From G026625185 sp963727835 (GTDB taxonomy: Bacteria > Desulfobacterota > WTBG01 > JAGOGO01), in contig CAVSIB010000007.1 in assembly GCA_963727835.1 (NCBI GenBank), forward strand, positions 1 to 64,000: a stretch of 64,000 nt of DNA, given 5' to 3'. Positions 54,646 through 64,000 of this stretch are shown in pieces; position 1 is the stretch's first letter; each line of letters begins with the position of its first letter. Made by a program: the position numbers and the translations under genes. The notes under the pieces were generated by a model. That model was not told where the DNA came from, ran no database searches, and worked only from the letters and a program-made list of their open reading frames with translations.

Positions 54646-55553
54646 TTAAATGAGGTCCAGAAAATTTTTCTCGTCCGACTCCTTCATTGCCTGATCAGGA
54701 GCAAAGGCAACGGCCTTGCTGCTTCTGCGGACAATTGCGGGTGACATTTCAACCGGGGAGAGATTTTTTAATGTTATTGATTCGCTTTCTCTCGGTTGGA
54801 TTGTCTTATCCTTGTCACTATCCGGAGAAAGGCCTTCTTAAATTGGGGCATCCAGTTTTTGGGTACTGAAAATCCATGACCAACTTTTGGCAGTATGACG
54901 ATTTCTCCGCCTTTAACCTTCTTCACATAGTCTTCAGTGGAAGCAGGGTCGCAGACCTGGTCAATGGTACCTTGCAAGGCAATCCAAGGGTCCTGGAGAT
55001 TGGTTGCGGGTAGGAAGATATACCCCTTGCCTTTTGGTCCTATCTCCCACTCAAGTCCGTGTCCTTTACAGAGCGGTTTTGTCAACAACAGATCCGGACA
55101 GAATCCCAAGCTGATAGCCCCGCAAAAGGTGGCGGGAGGAGCTTGCGCTAAGACAGCATAAACTAATGTCGCTCCTGATGAGTAACCTACCAGCACCGGC
55201 ACGATGGAGCGGGGAAAATTGAGCTTTTTCTGGACAAATTTGCTGAGCATCTCAAAGTCAGCCGCCGGGTTTGAACAGGGTTCACCGGACTTTCCTAATT
55301 CCCGAAGAAAGTGAATAATGTCTATACCCACCACAAGGGCATTAAGGGTAGCAAGCTCTCTCGCCATATCCACCACCCCAAGGTTCCATCCTCCATCTCC
55401 GGATACAAAGAGCACAACGTGAGATGGTGGGGAGGACCCTTGATAAAGACTGACCTTGCCGAATCGTCCATATTCAAGAAAGGTTTCTTCTGCACGTGCG
55501 ACATTGACCATACCCACAATAAGCACCAGAAAAACAAGAAAACCGCCTTTCAT
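54646..55553 (-). CDS. virJ: VirJ-type periplasmic protein (AcvB front unit), frameshift near the end
   Basis: The protein, about 300 residues, has a signal peptide (MKGGFLVFLVLIVGMVNVAR) and one unit closely similar to the front half of the following AcvB (VVLFVSGDGGWNLGVVDMAR, VLVGYSSGATLVYAVLAQAP, DPWIALQGTIDQVC). The frame stops at 54774, but a neighbouring frame continues with DSDKDKTIQPRESESITLKN, matching the AcvB linker, to a stop at 54646. The two genes look like a tandem duplication with loss of the second unit. Its ATG overlaps the mprF stop (ATGA). Confidence 0.85.
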
Positions 55554-58109
55554 TTTGTAATCACTCCCTTCATACCTCCGGAAATCAGCGAGGCAATATT
55601 TGCCAGGATCCTTGGAAGAGCAAGACCTCCTGGGGATACCAGATATTTGGGTTCCCACTCCGGGTTGAATTTTTGTTTGTATTGCCGCAATCCCTGGAAG
55701 TTGTAAAAGTGTTCACCGTAGCGAAAAAGAAAGGATCCTACCCGATTCCAAAGCGGAGCGAGGGCGTGGTCTTCAAGCCCGGAAAAGGGTGCCATTCCCA
55801 GGCTGAACCACGTATATCCTTCTTTCTTCCCCCAAAGCACGAGATGAAGGAGCAGATAGTCCATGACCCCTGGCGGTGCTGCAGGGAGAAACCGCATCAG
55901 GTCAATGGAGAGTTCTTCGTTATCTGCACCTTGCCAGATATTGGCAAAGGCGATTATTTTGCCGTTTTGCCGGATGAGACCTGCGGGAAAATGCTGCATA
56001 TACTCCTCATCAAAAAATCCGAGGGAAAACCCTTTTTCACGGGTGTTTTTTTCCGTGAGCCAGGCATCGGAAATAATCTTAAACTCCGGGAGATATGAAG
56101 AAATAGCGTCCACAGGAATGATCTCAAACGTACACCCTTCCTTTTCGAGTCTGTTAAGTTATGGCGGAATCCTTTACGAGTATTTCCCTCCAAGGAAAAG
56201 TCTTTTAGCAAAACCCGGCCTTCCTCCCCCAGCTTAAGAAGGGTAAGCCCGAGATCAAGGTAGAGCGGGATATTGCGCTGACTCACTTCATAAAAGACCG
56301 TCCAACCATCATACTGGTCACACATCTCCCGAAACCGCCAGATCAGTTCAGACCGTTCTTCCTTGGGGCCAACAGGATCTCCCATCGCCACCCAGCTTCG
56401 GCCAGCAACACTGTACATGATGAAAGCGTTTTCCTTTTCGCTAAAAAGAAAGGATTTATCCCCGAGCAGAGCTAAATATGCATACGTCTGGTGGGATTGC
56501 TGAACAATGTGTTTGACCTTTGCCATCTCTTCTGTTGGTGAAGAAAGCCGCTTCGGAGGTGATGGACGGAGAAGTCGGGCAAAAGAAAGGAAAGAGAGCT
56601 ACCCCGATTGCTCCCACCAGCGCCCGAAGCGATCGGGAAGCATGGCCCTTAAACTGTGAAACTCCACCAGAGTTCATGCGAATATTCAACATGGTTGTAA
56701 GAAAACATGGCTGAGCCACACCGAACAAAGTAAAACCAGGATGATTGCGGTGATCCAACCGAACGTGAACTTCTCGTCAATGATTGAAGCCCTCCGGTAA
56801 AAGTAACGCTGGCCAGGAAGAAGAGCAAGCAGAACAATGCTTAAAATTACTCGCTTCTTCATAGTCCAGTCCCTTAAGGAGGGAAAATATAACTCCCGCG
56901 GCTAATAAGGTCGAGGTTAAAACAAAAGCAGCATCAATTCTTCGTTGCAAACCGCGAGCCAGTAAAAGAAGCCCCATGCCCACGACACTTCCGAGGAAAT
57001 GAGAAATCTCGACGACCGGCAGGGGGAGTTTTTTAAGCCAATAAAAACGCCAGTGTATTCCCTGGCGTAGCCCCAGAAAAAAGAAGAATGGCCCCGCCAA
57101 TAAAGGTGGCAAATGCCATAACCTGAGGCACCAGCACCGGAAGCCACTGGCCAAACCCACGGGCTATCCTCTGAATCCAGTCTTTTTTCTGGAGAAGTTC
57201 GAGTGAAGCGAGCATAATGGTAGCTATTAAAAGCGGAAGCAGGTAGTAGATACCCCGGTAAGCCAAAAGTGATCCGAGAATTGCCGATGTCGGGAGCGTA
57301 GGGGAAAGGAGGAAAAGCACTACGGTCTCAAAAACACCGAGGCCTCCTGGCACCTGGCTTGCCAGGCCTGCAAGTTGTCCCAGGAGAAATATCCCGAGAA
57401 CCCCCAGGAAAGAGAGGCTTGGCGCAGCAGGCAAAAGCACATAGAGGACACATCCGGCCACGAACCAATCTAACAATGCAACAATCATCTGGCCGCCAAA
57501 GAGTTTGATGGAAGGAATGGTGAACTCCCAGCCCCGAATCTTCAGGGGTTCCTTTCTCAAAAGACTTCCTATTAAAAATGCCCCTACCGGAATCAGAGCA
57601 ATCACCCCAAGCGTCTGAACTGAGGCAAAAGGGATATGAAGCGCTTGTGGAATAGCCAGGGGTTCCATAATGAATATCACCCCGGCAAGGGTTAAAAACC
57701 CGAGCCAGAGAGTAGCAGTGCAAAAGAAAACTACTTTAGTAATTTCCCAGACCGAAAGTCCCCAGGTAGTATAAAGGCGGAAACGGACGGATCCTCCCGC
57801 TAACATGGATAACCCTATGTTGTTACTAAAAGAATATCCTATAAAAGAGGCAATTGCCGTTTTGGCGTAACCAAGAGGTCGCCTAATATACCGCAAAGCT
57901 AAGGTATCATATCCGGTCATAATGAGATAACTGAGCACGGTGAGCAAAAAAGCGAGAAAAACACGATGGGCAGGAAGTGCCCGGGTCCTGTTGACGATAT
58001 CGTGTAAATGGTAGGTCTTGAGTTCCGTATGCAAAACCCAGAGGGCCAGAACAAAAAGAAGTGTTCCGAAAACAGAACCCACACTATGCAGAAGCTTTGT
58101 CTTGACCAT
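55550..58109 (-). pseudogene. mprF: MprF/LpiA-type lysyl-phosphatidylglycerol synthase-flippase, six frameshifts
   Basis: The front part (57033-58109) is the membrane flippase domain: SFIGYSFSNNIGLSMLAGGS, SQVPGGLGVFETVVLFLL, ending GGAILLFSGATP. The middle contains LLLLARGLQRRIDAAFVLTS and SLLKGLDYEEA. The C-terminal GNAT-like DUF2156 synthase domain has AFIMYSVAGRSWVAMGDPVG, YLDLGLTLLKLGEEG, and FSLGMAPFSGLEDH. Frames change near 57065, 56860, 56705, 56660, 56585 and 56160. Corrected size is about 850 residues, as normal. It transfers Lys (or Ala) from tRNA to phosphatidylglycerol, giving resistance to cationic peptides. Decay or sequencing error is open. Confidence 0.85.
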
Positions 58110-58142
58110 GATTCACTGGCCTTTTATTTCTCATTTGTCCTC

Positions 58143-60670
58143 TTAAAATTTTGTGCTCCGGTAAAATATTTTTTTTACCATCTCTGCCCCCACGATGTAA
58201 AGGAAAACAATCATCCCCATAACCACAATGAACGAAAAGGGCAGCGCGGCAAAACCAAAGAGTTTTTTTCCAAAGGGCGTAAAAGGTAAAGCGAGCGTTA
58301 TTCCCACGATGATGATCGTGGCCAGCAACAAGTACTTTGACGGAACGCTTTTGAAAAACGGCCTCCGGCTCCGAATAACGAGCACAATCAATGAGGCGGA
58401 AATCACTGACTCCATAAACCACCCGGCCCGAAACTGGTCGGTGGTGGCATGGAGAAAGAGCAGTAAGGCTCCAAAGGTGAGGTAGTCAAACACTGAGCTT
58501 AAAATACCAAACGTGATCATAAATCTGCGGAGGAATTTTATGTTCCACCGTCGCGGTTGTTCAACCATCTCAGAATCCACACTATCCGTGGCAATAGTCA
58601 TTTCAGGAAAGTCGGTCATTAAATTGGTAAGCAGAATCTGTTTCGGTAGCAAAGGAAGAAAGGGAAGAAAAAGGGATGCCCCAGCCATGCTGAACATGTT
58701 GCCAAAATTGGCACTGGTTGCCATAAACACATACTTCAGGGTGTTAGCAAATGTCTTCCTTCCTTCTACTACCCCCTCCACCAGAACACCCAGATCCTTT
58801 TCGAGAAGCACAATGTCCGCTGCTTCTTTGGCCACATCTACGGCACTGTCCACCGAAATACCCACATCAGCAGCGTGGAGTGCGGAGGCATCGTTAATGC
58901 CATCTCCCATATATCCGACAACATTTCCCGCTTTCTTCAGGGCGAGAATAATGCGCTCTTTTTGATTAGGCTCCACCTCAGCAAAGATGTCAATCCCGTT
59001 AATCTGCTTGCAGAGCGCTTCATCACTCATGCGACGCAGGTCTGAACCGGTGAGTATCTGGGGGTTCGCCAACCCGATCTGTTGGCTCACATTGGCGGCA
59101 ATCAAGTGGTTGTCGCCGGTAATTACTTTAAGGGAAACACCCAATGTTTTGAGTCGGCGGATTGTTTCATTAATTCCGGCCTTGGGCGGATCAAAGAACA
59201 CGAGAAATCCGAGAAAAGTCATAGCCGATTCATAGTCTTTGGTAATAGCTGTCTCCGCTCCCACTTCTCGGTAAGCGATACCGAGCGTACGAAAACCTTT
59301 GTAACTGAAAGCCTCGTAGCGCTCATGAATTTCTGCCAGGACATTAGCGATGGGAGCAATCGCTCCGGTAGACGTCTCGACTGAAGAGCAAACAGCCAGT
59401 ACATTTTCCAAAGCACCTTTGGTGATGATTACGTGCGTTTTCTCTTTTGCCACCAGGATGCTCAATCGCTTGCGAATAAAATCATAGGGCACTTCATCCA
59501 GCTTCTGGTAAGAAGACACATCAAAGGTATGATGGGTGCGGATGGCTTCATCAATCGGGTTAATAAAGCCGGTCTCGTAAAAAGAATTTAGATAAGCATA
59601 CAAGAGCACCTTTTCGTTTTCCTTCCCGTCAGCACTGAGGGCAGCGTGTAATTGAACCTTCCCTTCGGTTAGGGTACCGGTTTTATCAGAGCACAGTACA
59701 TTCATACTACCGAAGTTTTCAATCGAGGCAAGCCGTCGAACGATAACTTTCGAGATCGCCATACGTTTAGCACCGTGAGCAAGGTTGATGCTGATAATTG
59801 CCGGGAGAAGTTGCGGAATAAGCCCCACTGCAAGGGCAAGAGAAAAGAGAAAGGATTCGAGCACAGGTCGTGCGAGAAAAACATTGACTGCAAAGATGGC
59901 AATCACCAGGGCTAACGTCACTTCCAAAAGGAAATATCCGAATCGTCTGACACCATGTTCAAATTCTGTCTCCGGCGGCCTGAGTTTAAGCCGTTCGGAA
60001 ACTTTGCCGAATTCACATTCTTTGCCGGTAAGAACAACCACCGCCTTCGCACTGCCGCTGACCACATGGGTTCCCATAAAGAGAGTATTGGTCCGCTGAC
60101 TCAAAGAAATATCTGGCGGCAGATCACTCCTGTGGTCTTTTCTGCTGGATAGGTTTCCCCGGTCAAGGTTGCTTCATCAACAAATAAATCTTTTGATTCA
60201 AGGAGGAGACAGTCGCCCGGAATGTTCCCACCCGCGGAAAGAAGAACAATATCTCCTGGCACCACCTCTTCAAAAGGAATCTCGTCAGGTTGGTTATCCC
60301 GCAAAATCTTGGTTTTCGTTTGTACGGTTTTAAGCAGCTTTTCCACTGCATCCGCAGCCCCTTTCTCCTGCCAGAAACCGAGAAGGCCGCTTATGATAAT
60401 GATACCCAAAACAATAAGTGCATCAGTAGAATCATGGAGAAAAAACGAAAGTCCGGCCGCAAAAATCAGTATGAGGATAATGGGACTTTTGAATTGAGAA
60501 ACAAAGAGTGAAAGGACATTCAATCGTTTCTGGGGCTTTAGGCGATTTTCCCCAAATTGACTGAGGCGTTGTCCGGCATCCTCTCGCGTCAATCCCTGAG
60601 GGGATGTGTTGAGCAGGCGAAGCAGTTCAGGAGCGGGGAGGCTCCAGAAAATTTTGGGGATTTCGTTCAT
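58143..60670 (-). CDS. mgtA: Magnesium-translocating P-type ATPase, one frameshift
   Basis: MgtA/MgtB-type (P3B) ATPase of about 842 residues. The front (60101-60670) has FWSLPAPELLRLLNTSPQGL and the actuator motif DEATLTGETYPAEK. The rest has the phosphorylation motif VLCSDKTGTLTEGKVQ, the nucleotide-binding and hinge motifs VITGDNHLIAANV and GYMGDGINDASALHAADVGI, and ten predicted helices with NLMTDFPEMTIATDSVD. The frame changes near 60122, where GVI must join LPPDISLSQRTNTLFMG. It imports Mg2+. It lies 33 bases upstream of mprF on the same strand, probably one operon. Confidence 0.92.
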
Positions 60671-60685
60671 GGAGTTTTTCCTTGA

Positions 60686-61021
60686 TTACCGTGAAAGTAT
60701 TTTAGATATCCGACGAGGATAAAAATGCACCAACCACACCATCACGCCGGCAATAACTATGGCAGCCAAGATTCCCAATTCGTAGTGCTTGATGTCGCCA
60801 ATGATAATCTCCAGACATTGCCAAATAAATAACCACCGCTAATAAAAACCACCGCTAACGAGATGCTCGTGAGCCTTTCCGGATTCTGCTGGGGATAAAG
60901 TAAAACCAACAAGGGCATTAACACAAAACACTCCCCCTGCCCCAATGAGGGTACCATAAACCCCCGTGCCAAAACCAAAGGCAATTAATTCGAAATAGCT
61001 CTTGGCAGTAAATAGTTCCAT
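60686..61021 (-). pseudogene. Remnant of a TauE/SafE-family membrane protein
   Basis: The start MELFTAKSYFELIAFGFGTG, VYGTLIGAGG and, after a frame change near 60930, LMPLLVLLYPQQNPERLTSI and SLAVVF match the N-terminus of TauE/SafE anion exporters. A final membrane-like segment (ELGILAAIVIAGVMVWLVHF) follows in another frame. The family has about 250-300 residues; here most of the middle is missing, so the loss is real. Confidence 0.7.
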
Positions 61022-61061
61022 TTAGGAAAGAAACCCCATTCTTAATTTTTGAGAAGGAAAC

Positions 61062-62565
61062 TTATCTCACTACCAATGGGGCATAGCTGGCATTCCCCGT
61101 TCGGTGATCCAAGATCAGAACCGCCAATTTTTGGCGAGGAGGAACCTTGGTAATAAGTTCAGCAAAGGTTGATGGGTCATCAATTGGCTCACCATTGATA
61201 CTAAGAATAATATCATCCACCTCAAAGCCCGCTTCAGCCAACGCTCCCTTGGAATCCACCCCCGCAATCACCACCCCTGATTGGGAGTCCAGATTGTATT
61301 TTTTTACTTCCTCCGAAGTTACTGCTCGAAATTTTCCACCTAACCTTTCTTTAAGGGACGCACGTGCTATTTTAGTGACACTTTCTAAATTCCCAATAGT
61401 GGCGATAAGTTCTTTCCGTTCTTTATCACGCCAGATGGTTACCGTTACCTGCTCGCCAATAGGAGTATTGGCTACTTCATTTCTCAGCGTACTGGCATCA
61501 GGAGTTTCCTTGCCTTTATACGCAAGCACCACATCGCCCCGTTTGATTCCCGCTTTATCCGCTGGTCCATCTTTCGTTACCTCGGCAATCAAAGCTCCTT
61601 TGGAAGAGCCCAATCCAAACGACTGGGCAAGGTCCGGGGTAAGGTCCTGAGCGCCCACGCCCAACCACCCGCGCTCCACTTTACCCCGAGCAATGAGAGC
61701 GTTGGCAACATGGAGAGCCATATTGCTGGGGATGGCAAAGCCGATTCCTTCATAACCTCCTGATTCGGAGATAATTGCGGCATTAATGCCGATTACTTTC
61801 CCAGCAAGAGTAAGTAAAGGTCCGCCACTGTTGCCGGGATTTATTGCCGCATCAGTCTGAAGGAAATCTTGATACGAGTTGGGATCAGTAATACCAGTGC
61901 GGTGTTTTGCGCTGATAATCCCCTGGGTGACCGTCTGATCCAAACCCCGGGGATGCCCAATGGCAACCACCCACTCTCCCACTTGCACTTTGTCAGAGTC
62001 ACCAAAGGTAACATACGGAAGCGGTTCTTTGGCTTCGATTTGAATGACTGCCAAGTCCGTTTTTGGATCAGCCCCCACTAATTTTCCCGGATAGGTTCTG
62101 CCATCTGCGAGAAGCACCTGAATCTTGGTTGCCCCTCCGGCCACATGATTATTCGTAAGGATATGACCTTTAGTGTCGAGGAGAATGCCTGTCCCGATCC
62201 CTTTCAATTCCCGTTTCTGCTCTCGAGGGGTGTCAGGAAAGAAAAACCGGAAAAAGGGGTCATTTTCAAAGGGAACGAAAGGGATTGGGTGCTGTTTGAC
62301 GCTCAGTCACCTCAATGTGCACTACTGCCGGGATCGTCTGTTGGGCAACCTGGATGATGGCAGTTCGTAAGTCCAAAGGTCCCTGATGAGATTCAACCGC
62401 TGGAGCCGGGGTGGCGGTAAGGGGTGGAGGCGTCGGCACGGTAACCTCTTTAGCTTTTTGAGGTTGTTCGTTCGTTTTATTACAGGCAGGTAACAATCCG
62501 ATGACGAAAAAAAGAAGCAATCCGAGGCAAAAACAAAGCACATAGTTTAAAAAATGTTTTCTCAT
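61062..62565 (-). CDS. Second Do-family serine protease (DegP/HtrA type), lipoprotein, one frameshift
   Basis: The N-terminus (MRKHFLNYVLCFCLGLLLFF) ends in a lipobox-like LLPAC, then a Pro-rich linker. The protease domain has His in ILTNNHVAGGATK, Asp in DPKTDLAVIQ and Ser in INPGNSGGPLL. Two PDZ domains follow (GWLGVGAQDLTPDLAQSFGL; GVVIAGVDSKGALAEAGFEV). The frame is lost near 62268, between RQTAPNPF and the segment before GIGTGILLDTKGHIL; corrected length about 500 residues. It is a paralogue of the protease at 33.3 kb but with a lipid anchor instead of a transmembrane anchor. Confidence 0.9.
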
Positions 62566-62930
62566 AGCAATTCTCCTTGATGTTGTGAGAGGATAAAAAT
62601 TTTAGTCAGAAGTCTCCTGGGGGAAACAAAACATAAATCAGACTTAATGGGTGTTTATTTTTTAGTGAAGATCAACACGTTAACCAAGCCTTATCCTCAT
62701 CGGTTTAGTATGTTTCGTTTTCTCTAACCATGAGCAGACAAAGCGTAAGTGGGAAAGTTCGCCTTTCACCCCGGTTGATCATTATTGAATTGCTGCATGA
62801 GAAGCGGGACATAGAAAAATTTTTCCCTTTTACCGAAAAAAGTTTTTAATTTTGTTTTTTTTATATTAATCATTCGGCCTCATGATGTCAAGGAGCGAAA
62901 ACCTTTCTCAAAAACACCATTGTTTAAACC
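62566..62930. other. Intergenic stretch without recognised feature
   Basis: The 365 bases between htrA2 and mazG contain A/T tracts but no gene, clear hairpin terminator or good promoter. Confidence 0.4.
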
Positions 62931-63610
62931 TTAGGGTTTTCTTGAATGCGCTTCAGAAGAGATTCCCTTATCAATACTTCCGGATTTATTTTTATGAATT
63001 CGACTGAGATTGACTAAATCCAGAAAAATATCTCCCAAGCACTGCTTTACCATTTCTTGGTTTTCTGCAACTAATGCCTCCTTAAGCTTGGTGATTTCTT
63101 CTTCCAGTTTTCCTACCACTTTTAAAGGAGACGCGCTGTCACCTAAACGCCTACTTACCCAGTAGGCCTGGAGTAAGGCAGGAAGATGGCGGGGAAGCTT
63201 TTCTTTCAGGGTGCGTTGTGAAACAACGACTTTTTCTTTTTCCTTTATCTCTTTCCAGTTTTCTCTGATTTCGGAAATATTATTTACTTCCCGGCCTTCA
63301 AAAACATGGGGATGACGGCCGACCATCTTCTTTTTTACATTTTCCAACACATCCCCGATACTAAAATCACCTTCATCACGGGCAATTTCCGCACAAAAAA
63401 GAAGCAAAAAAATCAAATCACCCATTTCTTCCTGGGTTTTCTCCGGAGATTTTTTATCTAATGCCTCCATAAGTTCTTGAAATTCTTGGTGGAGATAGTG
63501 TTTCAAGGTCTCAATTGTTTGTTTTCTATCCCAGGGGCACCCTCCTTCTCCCCTTAAAGTACGGATAAGAAATACTAAGTCTTTAAAAAGCTTTATCAGT
63601 TTTTTCCATA
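62931..63610 (-). CDS. mazG: Nucleoside triphosphate pyrophosphohydrolase MazG, start frame broken in an A-run
   Basis: MazG hydrolyses NTPs and dNTPs and dampens ppGpp signalling. The conserved front FKDLVFLIRTLRGEGGCPWD with RKQTIETLKHYLHQEFQELM is followed by EEMGDLIFLLLFCAEIAR and VGRHPHVFEG, and a second MazG-like half near the C-terminus. No start codon lies in this frame. An ATG at 63610 (after AAGAAAGG) would be in frame if the A7 run at 63600-63606 had eight A. So a homopolymer error is likely; corrected length about 226 residues. The C-terminal half is shorter than in E. coli. Confidence 0.85.
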
Positions 63611-63774
63611 AAACGACCTTTCTTAAGGAAATTCGAGAACCGAATTTGAGGAAACAAGTTTTTTTAAAACTCTATCATGGTGACTTAAGTCCTTCAAGTT
63701 TTTAAAATAATGAATTTTGAGAAATAACGAAATAAATTCAAGTGATTATATTTTAAAAATCCATGGTTAAATAC

Positions 63775-63803
63775 TTGCATTTTGGGTTTGGGTATGGTAA
63801 CTA
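63775..63803 (+). promoter_or_regulatory. Candidate promoter for yjbQ
   Basis: TTGCAT (63775-63780), 17-base spacer and TAACTA (63798-63803), 45 bases before the ATG. The -10 is weak. Confidence 0.35.
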
Positions 63804-63848
63804 ATAACCTGCCTATTATCTTTAGTTTGGGCAAAAAAACGATATTCT

Positions 63849-64000
63849 ATGGAAATACACCGCACCGCGATTCACTGCCATACCTCTGGCAATACTGATG
63901 TTATTGATATCACTCCCCAGGTAACCGAAGCCCTTCGGAACTCGGGCATTAAGGAAGGAGTGGTATTTTTATTTGTGTCTGGATCAACTGCTGCTCTTAC
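63849..64000 (+). CDS. yjbQ: YjbQ/UPF0047-family protein, N-terminal part cut by the window edge
   Basis: The first 50 residues (MEIHRTAIHCHTSGNTDVID, ITPQVTEALRNSGIKEGVVF, LFVSGSTAAL) match the start of the YjbQ family, also named secondary thiamine-phosphate synthase, whose real function is not settled. The signature GxxTAALxT is entering at the edge. The rest is outside. Confidence 0.88.
   Translation, partial: MEIHRTAIHCHTSGNTDVIDITPQVTEALRNSGIKEGVVFLFVSGSTAAL

Overview
The window is about 64 kb of a Gram-negative bacterial chromosome of moderate, slightly AT-rich composition. A double-membrane cell is shown by complete Kdo synthesis (kdsB, kdsA, kdsD, kdsC) and the LPS export machinery (lptC, lptA, lptB, lptF, lptG). 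Several features resemble Desulfobacterota/Nitrospirota-type or related candidate-phylum genomes: the gene order kds-lpt-rpoN-hpf-ptsN-rapZ-EIIA(man), the nrdR-ribD-ribE string, a secreted isoaspartyl methyltransferase, and an hcp/HD/ferredoxin locus under an Fnr-like regulator. The double-length UvrA is also known from Chlamydiae. I cannot place the organism more exactly from sequence alone.

Layout. 0-1.7 kb (minus): ribE (start only), ribD, nrdR. 2-13.7 kb (plus): Kdo/LPS-export/sigma-54/PTS-Ntr operon, with an intrinsic terminator between ptsN and rapZ. 13.9-21.8 kb (plus): pyrK, pyrD, ispG, a decayed tyrosine recombinase, proS, rel/spoT. 21.9-22.7 kb (minus): rpmB and a NUDIX hydrolase. 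22.9-26.3 kb (plus): lptF with a C-terminal HhH domain, lptG, pgsA, tRNA-Gly, tRNA-Cys. 26.3-33.1 kb: a genomic island integrated in the 3' half of tRNA-Cys, bounded by a 43-bp direct repeat and carrying an integrase remnant. Its cargo is a PqqD-like protein with a distinctive tail, an HprK-like kinase, two glycosyltransferases, an NTP_transf_5-type nucleotidyltransferase and an unknown protein. 33.2-40.4 kb: htrA, inositol-phosphate synthase, a Crp/Fnr regulator, and an hcp nitrosative-stress locus with a palindromic operator. 40.6-45.1 kb (minus): pcm, a DUF4019-type protein and a three-gene operon of unknown function. 45.5-50.8 kb: a giant duplicated uvrA. 50.9-53.2 kb: nested inverted repeats, a DUF1003 gene in two pieces, and a Gly/His-repeat secreted protein between 32-bp direct repeats. 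53.2-60.7 kb (minus): mgtA, mprF and two acvB/virJ genes, a lysyl-phosphatidylglycerol module. 60.7-64 kb: tauE remnant, a second htrA, mazG, start of yjbQ.

How the genes work together. The first 13 kb and the lptFG block form one envelope programme: Kdo is made and activated, and LPS is carried from LptBFG through LptC and LptA. The hcp locus (Fnr-like regulator, sulfite-reductase-like small protein, Hcp, HD protein, ferredoxin) looks like one NO/hydroxylamine stress response. The mgtA-mprF-acvB genes form a membrane-charge and Mg2+ module.

Main caution. Many genes are broken by single-base indels (lptC, lptA, ispG, proS, rel, uvrA, virJ-like, mprF, mgtA, htrA2, mazG). Several are normally essential, and corrected lengths match the families, so much of this probably reflects consensus errors. 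The stretch from about 20 to 48.9 kb looks clean. True decay is more credible for the recombinase relics, the DUF1003 pieces and tauE.

The most interesting candidate for an undescribed system is the tRNA-Cys island cassette: a PqqD-tail protein, kinase, GT2, nucleotidyltransferase and unknown protein, without a recognisable lasso cyclase or protease.
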